Assembly: GCF_039962255.1 (NCBI RefSeq)
Contig: NZ_JAMPKY010000006.1
Span: 335,028-399,027 of the forward strand
Origin: Leptolyngbya subtilissima AS-A7
GTDB taxonomy: Bacteria; Cyanobacteriota; Cyanobacteriia; Phormidesmidales; Phormidesmidaceae
Direction of reading: 5' to 3'
Length of the DNA stretch: 64,000 bases
Positions 55,391 to 64,000 of this stretch are shown piece after piece. The notes beneath the pieces are model-generated. The model had not been told where the DNA came from. It was given only the letters and a program-made list of their open reading frames with translations, and did not search any database. Position numbers and translations under genes: made by a program. Each line of letters begins with the position of its first letter. Within the stretch, counting starts at the first letter, position 1.

Positions 55391-56998
55391 TTACCGCCTC
55401 ACCCGCTCTCGAATCCGCGCGGCGAGCTGCTTCGTCTCAGGTATCGGCAACAGGAATGCGCCAATTATGAAGAGCAGCAGCCCCACCCCACCAGGAATCA
55501 GCAGTTGCAGCAGCAACACGCCAAGGCCTTGGGTGCCAAGCCAAGCTTCCAGCCACTGGAGGGTACCCCAGGCGGCGGTGCCAGCCACAAAGCTGAGCAA
55601 GGTGAGTAGGGCGATCGCGCCACTCCATTCTCCCAGCGGCAGCCCCCGCAGTCGCCGATGCAAAATCACTGTCAGCGCCAGGGTCGAAAACACGTTCACC
55701 CCCACGGTGGCTAGCACTAGCCCCGGTGCCCCCAGCCAGCGAATGAACCAAAAGGCCATCACCACGTTTAGGCCAATGTTGATCAGGCTGATGCGAAAGG
55801 GCGTCTGCCCATCGCCCAAGGCATAAAACACCCGCACCAGCACGTCGCGAGCCAGGTACACAAACATGCCAATGCCGTAGACCATCAGGAGCGAAGTCAC
55901 CAGGTTCGAGGCCTCTTGGTCAAAGGCACCCCGTTCATAAATCACCCGCACCATGGGCATGGCCAGCACCACAAACATCGCCCCCAGGGGCAGCATGGTC
56001 AACGCCGTAAACAGCAGGCTTTGACGAATGCGGAGCTTGAGTTCGGGCCAGTCTGCGGGGTCAGCCAGACGGGCAAACATGGGCAAAAACGGCACCAAAA
56101 TCACGTTGGAGATAATGCCTAGCGGCGTTTGTACGAGCAGGTTTGCGTAGCTCAGCGCCGCCGCCGTACCGGGAATAAACGAGGCAAAAAACAGGTTGGT
56201 AAACAGGTTGATTTGCAGCATTCCCGACGACAGCGTAGCGGGCAGCAGCACCTGCATCACCTCTTGCACCTCAGGCATCGACCAGTCAAAGCGCAGCCGA
56301 GGCCGCCCCAAACCAGACTTCCATAGGGCAGGGAGCTGCACGAGCCATTGCAACACGGCCCCGCCCAGCGTGCTGCCCGCCAGCACCGCGCTACCTACCA
56401 TAAAAAACTCTGGGCTGGTCATGTCGCTGCCGATCGCCCCATAGAGCAGCCCCAGCCCTACTAGCACCGCGCCACTAGAGAAAATTGGGCTAATCGACGG
56501 CAGCCAAAACTGGTTATCGGCGTTGAGCGCCCCAAAGCCAGTGCCGATCAACCCCGCCAACAGAGCCATGGGTGCCATGATGCGAAGCTGCAACACCGCC
56601 ATATCCCTAGCCACAGGGTCGTTTTGGGCCAGGCCAGGGGCAATGGTGTTGATAATTGGACCCGCCAGAAGAATCAGCAGCAGCGATAGGCCAATCAAAA
56701 TCAGCCCGACCAGCGTATTGACGGCTTCGATTAGGGCGGCAGTGTCTTTGCGGTCTTGCTGCCGCGCCACTACGCTGACGATCGCACTATGAAACGGTCC
56801 GTTAATGCCCCCCAGCAAAATCAGCAAAAAGCCGGGGATGATGTAGGCAAAGCTGTAGGCATCGGCCACCGGCCCCACCGCAAAGGCCGCCCCGATCGCC
56901 TGCTGACGAAACAGCCCCACAAACTTGCTGAGGATGGTGGCCACGGCCACAATGCCAGCAATATTGGCTAGCGATCGAGAGGGTTTGGCGTCTGACAC
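55391..56998 (-). CDS. murJ: Lipid II flippase MurJ
   Basis: Integral membrane protein of 535 residues with 14 predicted helices of the MOP (MviN) superfamily. The N-terminal NIAGIVAVATILSKFVGLFR, the FAYIIPGFLLILLGG segment and the internal RDVLVRVFYALGDGQTPFRI block are MurJ-like. It flips the undecaprenyl-linked peptidoglycan precursor across the plasma membrane. Start ATG at 56998. It is the only gene of peptidoglycan precursor transport in the window. Confidence 0.92.
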   Translation of the reverse strand: MSDAKPSRSLANIAGIVAVATILSKFVGLFRQQAIGAAFAVGPVADAYSFAYIIPGFLLILLGGINGPFHSAIVSVVARQQDRKDTAALIEAVNTLVGLILIGLSLLLILLAGPIINTIAPGLAQNDPVARDMAVLQLRIMAPMALLAGLIGTGFGALNADNQFWLPSISPIFSSGAVLVGLGLLYGAIGSDMTSPEFFMVGSAVLAGSTLGGAVLQWLVQLPALWKSGLGRPRLRFDWSMPEVQEVMQVLLPATLSSGMLQINLFTNLFFASFIPGTAAALSYANLLVQTPLGIISNVILVPFLPMFARLADPADWPELKLRIRQSLLFTALTMLPLGAMFVVLAMPMVRVIYERGAFDQEASNLVTSLLMVYGIGMFVYLARDVLVRVFYALGDGQTPFRISLINIGLNVVMAFWFIRWLGAPGLVLATVGVNVFSTLALTVILHRRLRGLPLGEWSGAIALLTLLSFVAGTAAWGTLQWLEAWLGTQGLGVLLLQLLIPGGVGLLLFIIGAFLLPIPETKQLAARIRERVRR

Positions 56999-57271
56999 AG
57001 GGCCTCACAGGGGGTGAACAGCAGCGGAGCCACCGTTGGCATCCAGAACCATCCCCCATTTAACTGCATTATTGAACTTGCATCGGGTCAATACACAGGA
57101 GCTATTGCACTTGATTACGGTTTCCAGGTCTGGCTTAGAAGTGAGCCAGAATAGAGATGTAGCGCAACCCGCTGTAGGTAGACTATCTCTGCAATTTGCT
57201 GCCTCAGCCCCAGGGTATGCAGCTAGGGAAATTCTCTGGCTGTGGGCTATTCTCTGTCACCAGATCGCACC

Positions 57272-57427
57272 ATGTACGCTTCATCTTCAAAACTACCTCT
57301 AGATCACCAGGCCCTTTTGCGAGAAAACCAACGTCTCCTGGCCGAAAACAATGCCTTGCGCCAAGAAAATCAGCAGCTTCAGCAGCTAATTCATCAGCTA
57401 GAGCGGAAAGTACGCCGCTATTCGTAG
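57272..57427 (+). CDS. Leucine-zipper microprotein, 51 residues
   Basis: The frame starts at MYASSSKLPLDHQALLREN and consists of one coiled coil with heptad Leu and Asn (LLRENQRLLAENNALRQEN, LQQLIHQLERKVRRY). In cyanobacteria small zipper proteins of this kind are seen near other genes; function unknown. An in-frame ATG ten codons earlier is less likely. It sits between the divergent murJ and the BamE-like gene. Confidence 0.55.
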   Translation: MYASSSKLPLDHQALLRENQRLLAENNALRQENQQLQQLIHQLERKVRRYS

Positions 57428-57547
57428 ACTGCGATCGCCCTTGAGACCGGTCTTTGACAGTCGCTCTCACCGCTGCAACCCGGCCTGTGATTTTTAGCTG
57501 ACCGTGGGTAGCATGTCTTCATAGACCTGCTACCGGCTCGCTTCACA

Positions 57548-57988
57548 ATGCCCCTGGGCCACCGTTCAAAACCAAAGCGCCGTCTGCTGATCGCCGCAAT
57601 TGTGGGGGGTGTGTTGGTCACTAGCTTTCCGTTTGTGGTGGTGGGTGGGCTGCTGGCCAAAACCAACTGGGATGAGTGGCAACACTGCCGGGGCTACATC
57701 CAGTTCAACGCTGCGCAGTGGAACGACCCAGTTCTCAGCGCCGAGCCCACCTACGTTCGTCTTTGCATGGTGGATGACCTGCTGGCAAAATACCTGCTGC
57801 TAGGCAGACCCCAGAAGGGTGTGATCGAGCTGCTCGGCCAGCCAGAACCCCAAAACGGCTTTGCCGGCTACGATATGGTCTACATGCTAGGGCCAGAGCG
57901 CAAGTTTATTAGCATCGACTACGAATGGCTGGTGATTAAACTCGATGCGGCGGGCCACGTTAGCGATGCTGCGATCGCAACTGATTGA
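57548..57988 (+). CDS. Membrane-anchored protein with BamE/SmpA-like domain, 146 residues
   Basis: The N terminus has a basic stretch and one hydrophobic segment (about 13-37). The C-terminal half contains KGVIELLGQPEPQNGFAGYD and VYMLGPERKFISIDYEWLV, reminiscent of the small outer-membrane-protein assembly (OmlA/BamE) fold, though this is a weak resemblance. Start ATG at 57548. Function unknown. It lies between the zipper gene and the leftward kefB-like gene. Confidence 0.6.
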   Translation: MPLGHRSKPKRRLLIAAIVGGVLVTSFPFVVVGGLLAKTNWDEWQHCRGYIQFNAAQWNDPVLSAEPTYVRLCMVDDLLAKYLLLGRPQKGVIELLGQPEPQNGFAGYDMVYMLGPERKFISIDYEWLVIKLDAAGHVSDAAIATD

Positions 57989-58076
57989 GGGTTTAGCAGT
58001 CTAGCCAGGGATTTGTCTTGGGAGCATGGCCCGCTATGCCCCCAAGTTGCGCTTACGATGCTTTCGCTGGCCTGTA

Positions 58077-59960
58077 TTAAGCCCCATACTTTTTCAGCGC
58101 CGTCGTATCCCAAGCCTGGTCGACTTCGCGAGGCAAATCAAAACTATCCGACTGAAGAACTTCCTTCAAATCGGCAGCGAGCTGCTGCGACTTAGCCACC
58201 AGCTTTGGCATATCCATTTCGGTTTCGGCCACCTCGCGCATAGCCTTAATGTCGTGATGGCGAAAGATGCGGGCGGCTCGGTGGGCGTGGTAAGCCCGAA
58301 ACCCTAACAGCTTCAAGGCCTCAGCACCCAAGCTCAGGGCCGACTCAAAGGTTTCCCGCTCCACGACGGCAACATCCCGGCGCAGCAGTTCATAGGCATG
58401 GCGACGATCAATAGCCCGCGCCAAAATCTTCAGGTGGGGAAAGTGCTGTTTCACCAGGTCAATGGTTTGCAGCGACCTTTCCACATCGTCGATCGCCATC
58501 ACAAACAGCTTGGCATCAGCGGCCCCTGCCGCATAAAGCAGCTCAATGCGCGACGAGTCGCCATAAAACACCTTGTGGCCAAACTGACGCAGCAGGTCAA
58601 TGGTGGCCGGGTCGTGGTCTAGCACCGTAGTCTGAATCCCGTTGGCAACCAGTAGGCGGTTGACAATCTGGCCAAAGCGCCCAAAGCCCGCAATGATCAC
58701 CGGAGTTTCGCCATCGTCGATGGTGTCGGGTTCTCGCTGCTCGCCCTGGCTCACAAAGCGGGGCTGCACCAGCCGCTCATTGGCAATCATCACCAGAGGG
58801 GTAAGGGCCATCGACAGGGCCACCACCACGACCAGTGGTGCGGTAACAGTCGTCGGCAAAACCCGGCTTTGCTGGGCAAAGGAAAACAGCACAAAGCAAA
58901 ACTCTCCCCCCTGAGCCAGGGCCATGGCAAACAGCAGATTCTGGCTGAGCGACTGCCGAAAGAAACGCCCCAGGGCCACCAGCACCAGCCCCTTGAGCAG
59001 CATCAGCCCAATGACCAAGCCCAAAATCAGCAGGGGCTGGCGGGCCAGCACATTAAAGTCGATGCTGGCCCCCACCGAGATAAAGAACAGGCCCAGCAGC
59101 AGGCCTTTGAACGGTTCAATGTCGGTTTCTAGCTCGTGGCGATACTCGTTATCGGCCAGCACCACCCCGGCGACAAAGGTGCCCAGAGCAGGCGATAGCC
59201 CTACCATCTGCATGATCAGGGTAATGCCAATCACCAGCAGCAGGGCTGTCGCCGTAAACATCTCCCGCAGGCGCGTATCGGCAATAAACCGAAATACTGG
59301 CCGCATCAAAAACCGACCGACCACAATAATGCCCCCCACAGCCCCCATCACCAGCAGGGTTCGCTGCCAAGCGGGTAAGCCTCCGCTGGCCTCGGCCGTG
59401 GCCACCAGCACTGCGGCATGGGGGCCGGTCGCAGTCTGGCCCATTTCCAGCAGGGGCAGCAGGGCCAGCATGGGAATCACTGCAATATCCTGAAACAGCA
59501 GCACCGAGAAGGAGGCCTGCCCCGCCTCGGTTCTCATCAGGCCCTTTTCGTTTAGGGTTTGCAGCACGATCGCCGTCGACGAGAGCGATAAAATCATGCC
59601 GATGGCCAGGGCCATAGTCCAGGGCAGGCCCACCAGCAGGGCAATCAGGGCGATCGCCCCGGTGGTCACCGCCACCTGCAAGCCCCCCAGCCCCAAGATT
59701 GGCCCCCGCAGCTGCCACAGCAGCGAAGGCCGCAGCTCTAGGCCAATCAAAAACAGCATCATCACCACGCCGAATTCGGCGAAATGCATGACGTCGTCTT
59801 GCTGTTCTCCCACCAGGCCCAGCACAAAGGGGCCGATAATCACTCCCGCAATCAGGTAGCCCAGCACCGACCCCAGCCCCAGCCGTTTGGCCACGGGCAC
59901 CGACAGCACCGCCGCCGTGAGGTAGATAAACGCCTGAAAAAAAAAGTCTTCGCTATGCAT
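58077..59960 (-). CDS. Glutathione-gated-type K+/H+ antiporter with TrkA-N domain (KefB/KefC-like)
   Basis: A protein of 627 residues. Residues about 5-385 form 12 or 13 membrane helices of the CPA2 exchanger (VLGYLIAGVIIGPFVLGLV; FLIGLELRPSLLWQL). About 405-535 is a Rossmann TrkA-N domain with the NAD-binding motif IIAGFGRFGQIVNRLL and the acidic/loop DHDPATIDLLRQFGHKVFYG. The C-terminal 90 residues are a helical extension. KefB/KefC release K+ when electrophiles form glutathione adducts. Its start overlaps the upstream oxidoreductase gene by 8 bases. Confidence 0.92.
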   Translation of the reverse strand: MHSEDFFFQAFIYLTAAVLSVPVAKRLGLGSVLGYLIAGVIIGPFVLGLVGEQQDDVMHFAEFGVVMMLFLIGLELRPSLLWQLRGPILGLGGLQVAVTTGAIALIALLVGLPWTMALAIGMILSLSSTAIVLQTLNEKGLMRTEAGQASFSVLLFQDIAVIPMLALLPLLEMGQTATGPHAAVLVATAEASGGLPAWQRTLLVMGAVGGIIVVGRFLMRPVFRFIADTRLREMFTATALLLVIGITLIMQMVGLSPALGTFVAGVVLADNEYRHELETDIEPFKGLLLGLFFISVGASIDFNVLARQPLLILGLVIGLMLLKGLVLVALGRFFRQSLSQNLLFAMALAQGGEFCFVLFSFAQQSRVLPTTVTAPLVVVVALSMALTPLVMIANERLVQPRFVSQGEQREPDTIDDGETPVIIAGFGRFGQIVNRLLVANGIQTTVLDHDPATIDLLRQFGHKVFYGDSSRIELLYAAGAADAKLFVMAIDDVERSLQTIDLVKQHFPHLKILARAIDRRHAYELLRRDVAVVERETFESALSLGAEALKLLGFRAYHAHRAARIFRHHDIKAMREVAETEMDMPKLVAKSQQLAADLKEVLQSDSFDLPREVDQAWDTTALKKYGA

Positions 59961-60588
59961 GGGGGGCCACCTCGGGAGCGAGCAATACCTGGCTCAAATC
60001 TTGGTTGAGCTGGGTCAGGCCAGGCAGCGCCGCCCAGTTGATTTGGTTATCGCGCAGGGCCTGAAGCAGGGTGCGGTACTCTTGGGCGCGATCGCTGATT
60101 TCGGGGCCGTCAAGCAGCTGGTGGGTGCCGTGGACAACAAACGGCGGCAGATAGTCCATGCCGCACAGCCGCGCGGTTTGGGCAAAGGGGGCTAGCAGCT
60201 CGGCGATGGTGTAGTAGTTGTAGCCTTCCCGCTGATAGGCCTGATTGCTGCCGCCCGTCGAAATAGCGGAAAGGCATTTTTTGCCTTGCAGAGCTGTACC
60301 CTCGTGGCCGTAGGCAAAGCCATATTCGAGCACCAGGTCTTGCCACTCTTTGAGAATGGCGGGGCTGCTATACCAGTAAAAAGGGTGCTGCCACACCACG
60401 ATGTCGTGGTCGATCAAAAGCTGCTGCTCGCGCTTCACATTGATATGGAAGTCGGGATACTCCTCATAGAGGTCGTGGAGGGTGACCCCCTCTAAGTCGG
60501 CGATCGCCTGCACCAGCCGACTGTTAACACGGGACTTGTTGAGGGCAGGGTGGGCAAAGAGCACCAAAATCCGGTTGGAAGGAGTCAT
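59953..60588 (-). CDS. KefF/KefG-like NAD(P)H oxidoreductase
   Basis: Flavodoxin-fold quinone reductase of 211 residues. It has the FMN motif ILVLFAHPALNKSRVN, the QHPFYWYSSPAILKEWQD segment and the ISTGGSNQAYQREGYNYY loop of the KefF/KefG/YheR group. Known members are required for full activity of KefB/KefC and reduce quinones or electrophiles. The overlap with the next gene and shared context make it the ancillary subunit of the antiporter. ATG at 60588 is preferred over GTG at 60594. Confidence 0.92.
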   Translation of the reverse strand: MTPSNRILVLFAHPALNKSRVNSRLVQAIADLEGVTLHDLYEEYPDFHINVKREQQLLIDHDIVVWQHPFYWYSSPAILKEWQDLVLEYGFAYGHEGTALQGKKCLSAISTGGSNQAYQREGYNYYTIAELLAPFAQTARLCGMDYLPPFVVHGTHQLLDGPEISDRAQEYRTLLQALRDNQINWAALPGLTQLNQDLSQVLLAPEVAPHA

Positions 60589-60911
60589 AGCCACAGAAAA
60601 AAAGAGCAGATTGGCCCTAGCGCGATGACCCTACGGAGTCGGTTTGAGGCCATCGGTTTTGCCACCGCAACTGTATACGATCTAAGCCATCAGTGGCGGT
60701 GCCCCACCTATCCTTCTAGTTACATAGCTAATAAAAGTCCTGGCTCAACTACCCCGAAGAACCAGGACTCTTGAGAAGCGGAGAGTCTCCATCCGTCTCA
60801 AGGTTAGGAAGTGGCAGAGGGCGATCGTAGGGAGCCGCTCACACACCTCAGATTATTCAAAATGCTGAAAAGAAGACTCTTGTTGTGGGTAAGTATTTGG
60901 GTGAGTCTTGT

Positions 60912-60931
60912 GTAGGGTGGCACAGCCCACC
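60912..60931. repeat. Short palindromic repeat, minus orientation
   Basis: Reads GGTGGGCTGTGCCACCCTAC on the minus strand; imperfect palindrome of the CCCTACG class, but in the other orientation. Confidence 0.5.
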
Positions 60932-61055
60932 GCTAGAGATCTTTTTCGTTAGGAACTTGCTTGAATAAAGAATTTCTTTTTCTCTTAGAAAAAGGTGTCC
61001 GGCGAGCGGGGTGGGTTGGCTCATGGGAACCCACCCGTTTACGCCAGGGGTGTAA

Positions 61056-61077
61056 GGTGGGCAATGCCCACCCTACG
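61056..61077. repeat. Short palindromic repeat ending in CCCTACG
   Basis: GGTGGGCAATGCCCACC hairpin plus CTACG tail, just after the psaB stop; nearly identical to the copy at 21197. Confidence 0.7.
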
Positions 61078-61095
61078 AGGGATTAGCTATCCCAG

Positions 61096-63324
61096 TTAGC
61101 CAAATCGACTGGAGGTCGAGGCTATCAAGAAGGCCGCGTAGGTGAGGATGTAACCCACCGTGAAGTGAGCCAGACCCACAACCCGACCCTGGATGATGGA
61201 CATGGCAACGGGCTTGTCCTTCCAGCGAACCAGGTTCGCCAGAGGAGTGCGCTCGTGGGCCCAAACCAGAGTTTCGATCAGCTCCTGCCAGTAGCCCCGC
61301 CAGGAGATCAAGAACATGAAGCCAGTAGCCCAAACCAGGTGCCCAAAGAGGAACATCCAGGCCCAAACCGCGAGGTTATTCATGCCGTAGGGGTTGTAGC
61401 CGTTGATTAGCTGCGACGAGTTAAGCCACAGGTAGTCGCGGAACCAGCCCATTAGATAGGTCGAGTTTTCGTTGAACTGGGCAATGTTGCCCGACCACAG
61501 GGTGAGATGCTTCCAGTGCCAGTAGAAGGTCACCCAACCAAGGGTGTTCAGCATCCAGAACATCGCCAGGTAGAACGAATCCCACGCGGAGATGTCGCAG
61601 GTACCGCCACGGCCAGGGCCGTCGCAGGGGAAGCTGTAGCCGAAGTCTTTTTTGTCGGGCATCAGCTTCGAACCGCGGGCATCCAGCGCACCCTTGACCA
61701 AGATCAGGGTGGTGGTGTGCAGGCCGAGGGCGATCGCATGGTGAACCAAGAAGTCGCCAGGGCCAATGGTCAGAAACAGCGAGTTGGTAGTGCTATTAAT
61801 GCCATCTAGCCAGCCGCCGAGCCACACGTTGCCGTAGTTAGGCCAAGCCGTCGTCGCAAGGCTGTCCGGGTTGGATAGGAGAGTATCCATGCCGTAGAGC
61901 AGCTTGCCGTGGGAAGCTTGAATCCATTGAGCAAAGACTGGTTCAACCAGAATCTGCTTTTCGGGGGTGCCAAAGGCCACCACCACGTCGTTGTGCACGT
62001 ACAGACCCAGGGTGTGGAAGCCCAGGAATAGCGACACCCAGCTTAGGTGCGAGATGATTGCTTCCTTATGCTCCAGCGCGCGGTATAGCACGTTGTTCTG
62101 GTTGGCTTTGGGGTCGTAATCGCGCACCAGGAAGATGGCCCCGTGGGCGAAGGCCCCCACCATAATGAATCCAGCGATGTACTGGTGGTGGGTATAGAGG
62201 GCCGCCTGGGTGGTGTAGTCCTTAGCAATAAAGGCGTAGGGCGGCATCGAGTACATGTGCTGCGCCACCAGGGAGGTGACCACCCCTAGGGCCGCTAGGT
62301 GAAACGCTAGCTGGAAGTGCAGCGAGTTGTTGTAGGTGTCGTAAATGCCCTTGTGGCCTTCCCCAATCGCACCGCCAAAGGGAGTGCCTTCGGGGGGTCG
62401 GTGCGCATTCAGGATGGTCTTCATGTCGTGGCCAATACCGAAGTTAGTCCGGTACATGTGGCCCGCAATGATGAAGATCACCGCGATCGCCAGGTGGTGG
62501 TGGGCAATATCCGTCAGCCACAGCGCATCGGTTTGCGGGTGAAACCCACCCAAGAAGGTGAGAATCGCTGAACCGGCCCCGTCACTGGTGTTAAACACGT
62601 GGTTTGGCGTGTCTGGGTTTTGGGCATAGACCCCCCACTGACCGGTAAAGAAAGGCTTCAACCCAGCGGGGTGAGGCCGTACCGAGAGGAAGTTATCCCA
62701 ACCCACATGCTGCCCCCGAGCTTCGGGAATAGCCACGTGAATCAGGTGACCGGCCCAAGCCAGCGAGCTGACGCCAAACAGACCAGCCAGGTGGTGGTTC
62801 AGGCGAGACTCAGCGTTTTTGAACCAGGCCAGGCTAGGCCGAAACTTGGGTTGAAGGTGCAGCCAGCCAGCGAACAAAAAGATCGCCGACAAAACTAGCA
62901 GGAACAGGGCACCGCTGTAGAGGTCAGCATTGGTGCGCATACCGACGGTGTACCACCAGTGGTAGACCCCGGAAAATGAGATGTTAACCGGATAGCTGGC
63001 CCCGCCTTGGGTGAAGGCATCCACAGCGGGTTGGCCAAATTGCGGATCCCAAATCGCGTGAGCGATTGGTTTCACACCCAGCGGGTCTTTCACCCACTGC
63101 TCAAAGTTGCCTTGCCAGGCGACGTGGAACAGGTTGCCTGAAGTCCACAAAAAGATGATTGCCAAGTGGCCAAAGTGGGAGGCGAAGATCTTTTGATAAA
63201 GATTCTCCTCCGTCATGCCATCGTGGCTTTCAAAGTCGTGGGCCGTGGCAATCCCGTACCAGAGCCGACGCGTGGTCGGATCTTGGGCCAGGTCCTGGCT
63301 AAATTTTGGGAATTTAGTTGCCAT
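61096..63324 (-). CDS. psaB: Photosystem I P700 chlorophyll a apoprotein A2
   Basis: Core subunit of photosystem I with 11 membrane helices and 742 residues, normal length. With PsaA it carries P700, A0, A1 and the FX cluster. The FX loop is [18 protein letters not shown]; the two Cys are present. The N terminus [20 protein letters not shown] is typical. The chlorophyll-ligand His residues are scattered in helix motifs such as [19 protein letters not shown] and [18 protein letters not shown]. Thylakoid membrane. It is downstream of psaA with a 121-base spacer that contains a palindromic repeat. Confidence 0.99.
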   Translation of the reverse strand: MATKFPKFSQDLAQDPTTRRLWYGIATAHDFESHDGMTEENLYQKIFASHFGHLAIIFLWTSGNLFHVAWQGNFEQWVKDPLGVKPIAHAIWDPQFGQPAVDAFTQGGASYPVNISFSGVYHWWYTVGMRTNADLYSGALFLLVLSAIFLFAGWLHLQPKFRPSLAWFKNAESRLNHHLAGLFGVSSLAWAGHLIHVAIPEARGQHVGWDNFLSVRPHPAGLKPFFTGQWGVYAQNPDTPNHVFNTSDGAGSAILTFLGGFHPQTDALWLTDIAHHHLAIAVIFIIAGHMYRTNFGIGHDMKTILNAHRPPEGTPFGGAIGEGHKGIYDTYNNSLHFQLAFHLAALGVVTSLVAQHMYSMPPYAFIAKDYTTQAALYTHHQYIAGFIMVGAFAHGAIFLVRDYDPKANQNNVLYRALEHKEAIISHLSWVSLFLGFHTLGLYVHNDVVVAFGTPEKQILVEPVFAQWIQASHGKLLYGMDTLLSNPDSLATTAWPNYGNVWLGGWLDGINSTTNSLFLTIGPGDFLVHHAIALGLHTTTLILVKGALDARGSKLMPDKKDFGYSFPCDGPGRGGTCDISAWDSFYLAMFWMLNTLGWVTFYWHWKHLTLWSGNIAQFNENSTYLMGWFRDYLWLNSSQLINGYNPYGMNNLAVWAWMFLFGHLVWATGFMFLISWRGYWQELIETLVWAHERTPLANLVRWKDKPVAMSIIQGRVVGLAHFTVGYILTYAAFLIASTSSRFG

Positions 63325-63395
63325 GAATCAAAACAGGTTTGATGTACGAATGGGTCAGAAAACGCAATTCGTTGAAGTGCAGCAGATTGGGGTTG

Positions 63396-63424
63396 GTAGG
63401 GGCACAGCATGCCGTGCCCCTACG
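63396..63424. repeat. Palindromic repeat inside the psaA-psaB spacer
   Basis: GTAGGGGCAC...GTGCCCCTAC with CG tail, 29 bases, 9-base interior. It is of the CCCCTACG class and sits between psaA and psaB within the operon, 22 bases after the psaA stop. Confidence 0.7.
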
Positions 63425-63445
63425 GGAATCCCATGACCAAACGGG

Positions 63446-64000
<555 letters not shown>

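Larger units (their letters stand above)
60595..61095. other. Intergenic region between kefG-like gene and psaB with stacked hairpins
   Basis: About 500 bases without a gene. On the minus strand, downstream of psaB, hairpins occur at 61056-61077, 61007-61037 and 60736-60769; the last has an 8-bp stem (AGTCCTGG) followed by TTTTATT and is the best candidate for the psaAB terminator. Confidence 0.45.

Overview
The window comes from a cyanobacterial chromosome. It carries the end of psaA and all of psaB, chlL and chlN of dark-operative protochlorophyllide reductase, thf1/psb29, a UbiA prenyltransferase of the plastoquinone type, an FtsH protease, and many small genes of cyanobacterial type. The octamer GCGATCGC (HIP1) is frequent and the DNA is moderately GC-rich. 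The gene style suggests a filamentous Leptolyngbya/Nodosilinea-like organism; this is a judgement from memory of related proteins, not a measured assignment.

Layout. 0-6 kb: end of typA, a DUF58 protein, then leftward gatB, ubiA and a NOL1/NOP2-type RNA methyltransferase. 6.6-13 kb: a small Cys-rich protein, an AraC-Ogt fusion translationally coupled to an EamA transporter, thf1, a glycosyltransferase, an SDR enzyme and a LysR regulator. 13.4-19.5 kb: a small protein, a FecR gene overlapping a CHASE2-PAS-GGDEF-EAL gene, a class I glutamine amidotransferase and a glycine-zipper protein. 19.8-27 kb: a GlnT-type glutamine synthetase, DUF1232, ftsH, a Rieske oxygenase and an RlpA-like protein with a structured leader. 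27.3-37 kb: a second CHASE2-GGDEF-EAL protein, the succinic semialdehyde dehydrogenase / 2-oxoglutarate decarboxylase pair that closes the cyanobacterial TCA cycle, a nitrilase-family amidase, a cation/proton antiporter and tRNA-Thr(TGT). 37.4-43 kb: an orphan ABC ATPase, scpB, DUF760, a nucleotidyltransferase, a stand-alone DUF1400 protein and a decayed DUF29 gene. 43.2-46.6 kb: chlL, two tandem DUF5331 genes, chlN. 46.7-52.9 kb: an AT-rich two-gene cassette of unknown function, a small XRE regulator facing an 80-residue protein across twin operator-like repeats, DUF4079, an Lrp-LysE pair, an EnvC-like M23 peptidase, a 44-residue protein and a 93-residue protein. 53-64 kb: a UvrD-like helicase, murJ, a leucine-zipper microprotein, a BamE-like protein, the kefG-kefB type pair, psaB and the end of psaA.

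Functional themes are photosynthetic pigment and photosystem supply, envelope biogenesis (murJ, EnvC-like, RlpA-like), c-di-GMP signalling through two CHASE2 receptors, and ion or metabolite export. No phage, intact transposon, CRISPR array or classical defence island is visible. The least explained elements are a roughly 115-bp dispersed repeat present twice with a covarying stem and competing hairpins, the XRE twin-operator region, the tandem DUF5331 genes inside the chlL-chlN cluster, the AT-rich ATGA-coupled gene pair, and several very small proteins. All family names come from motif recognition by eye; no database search was run.
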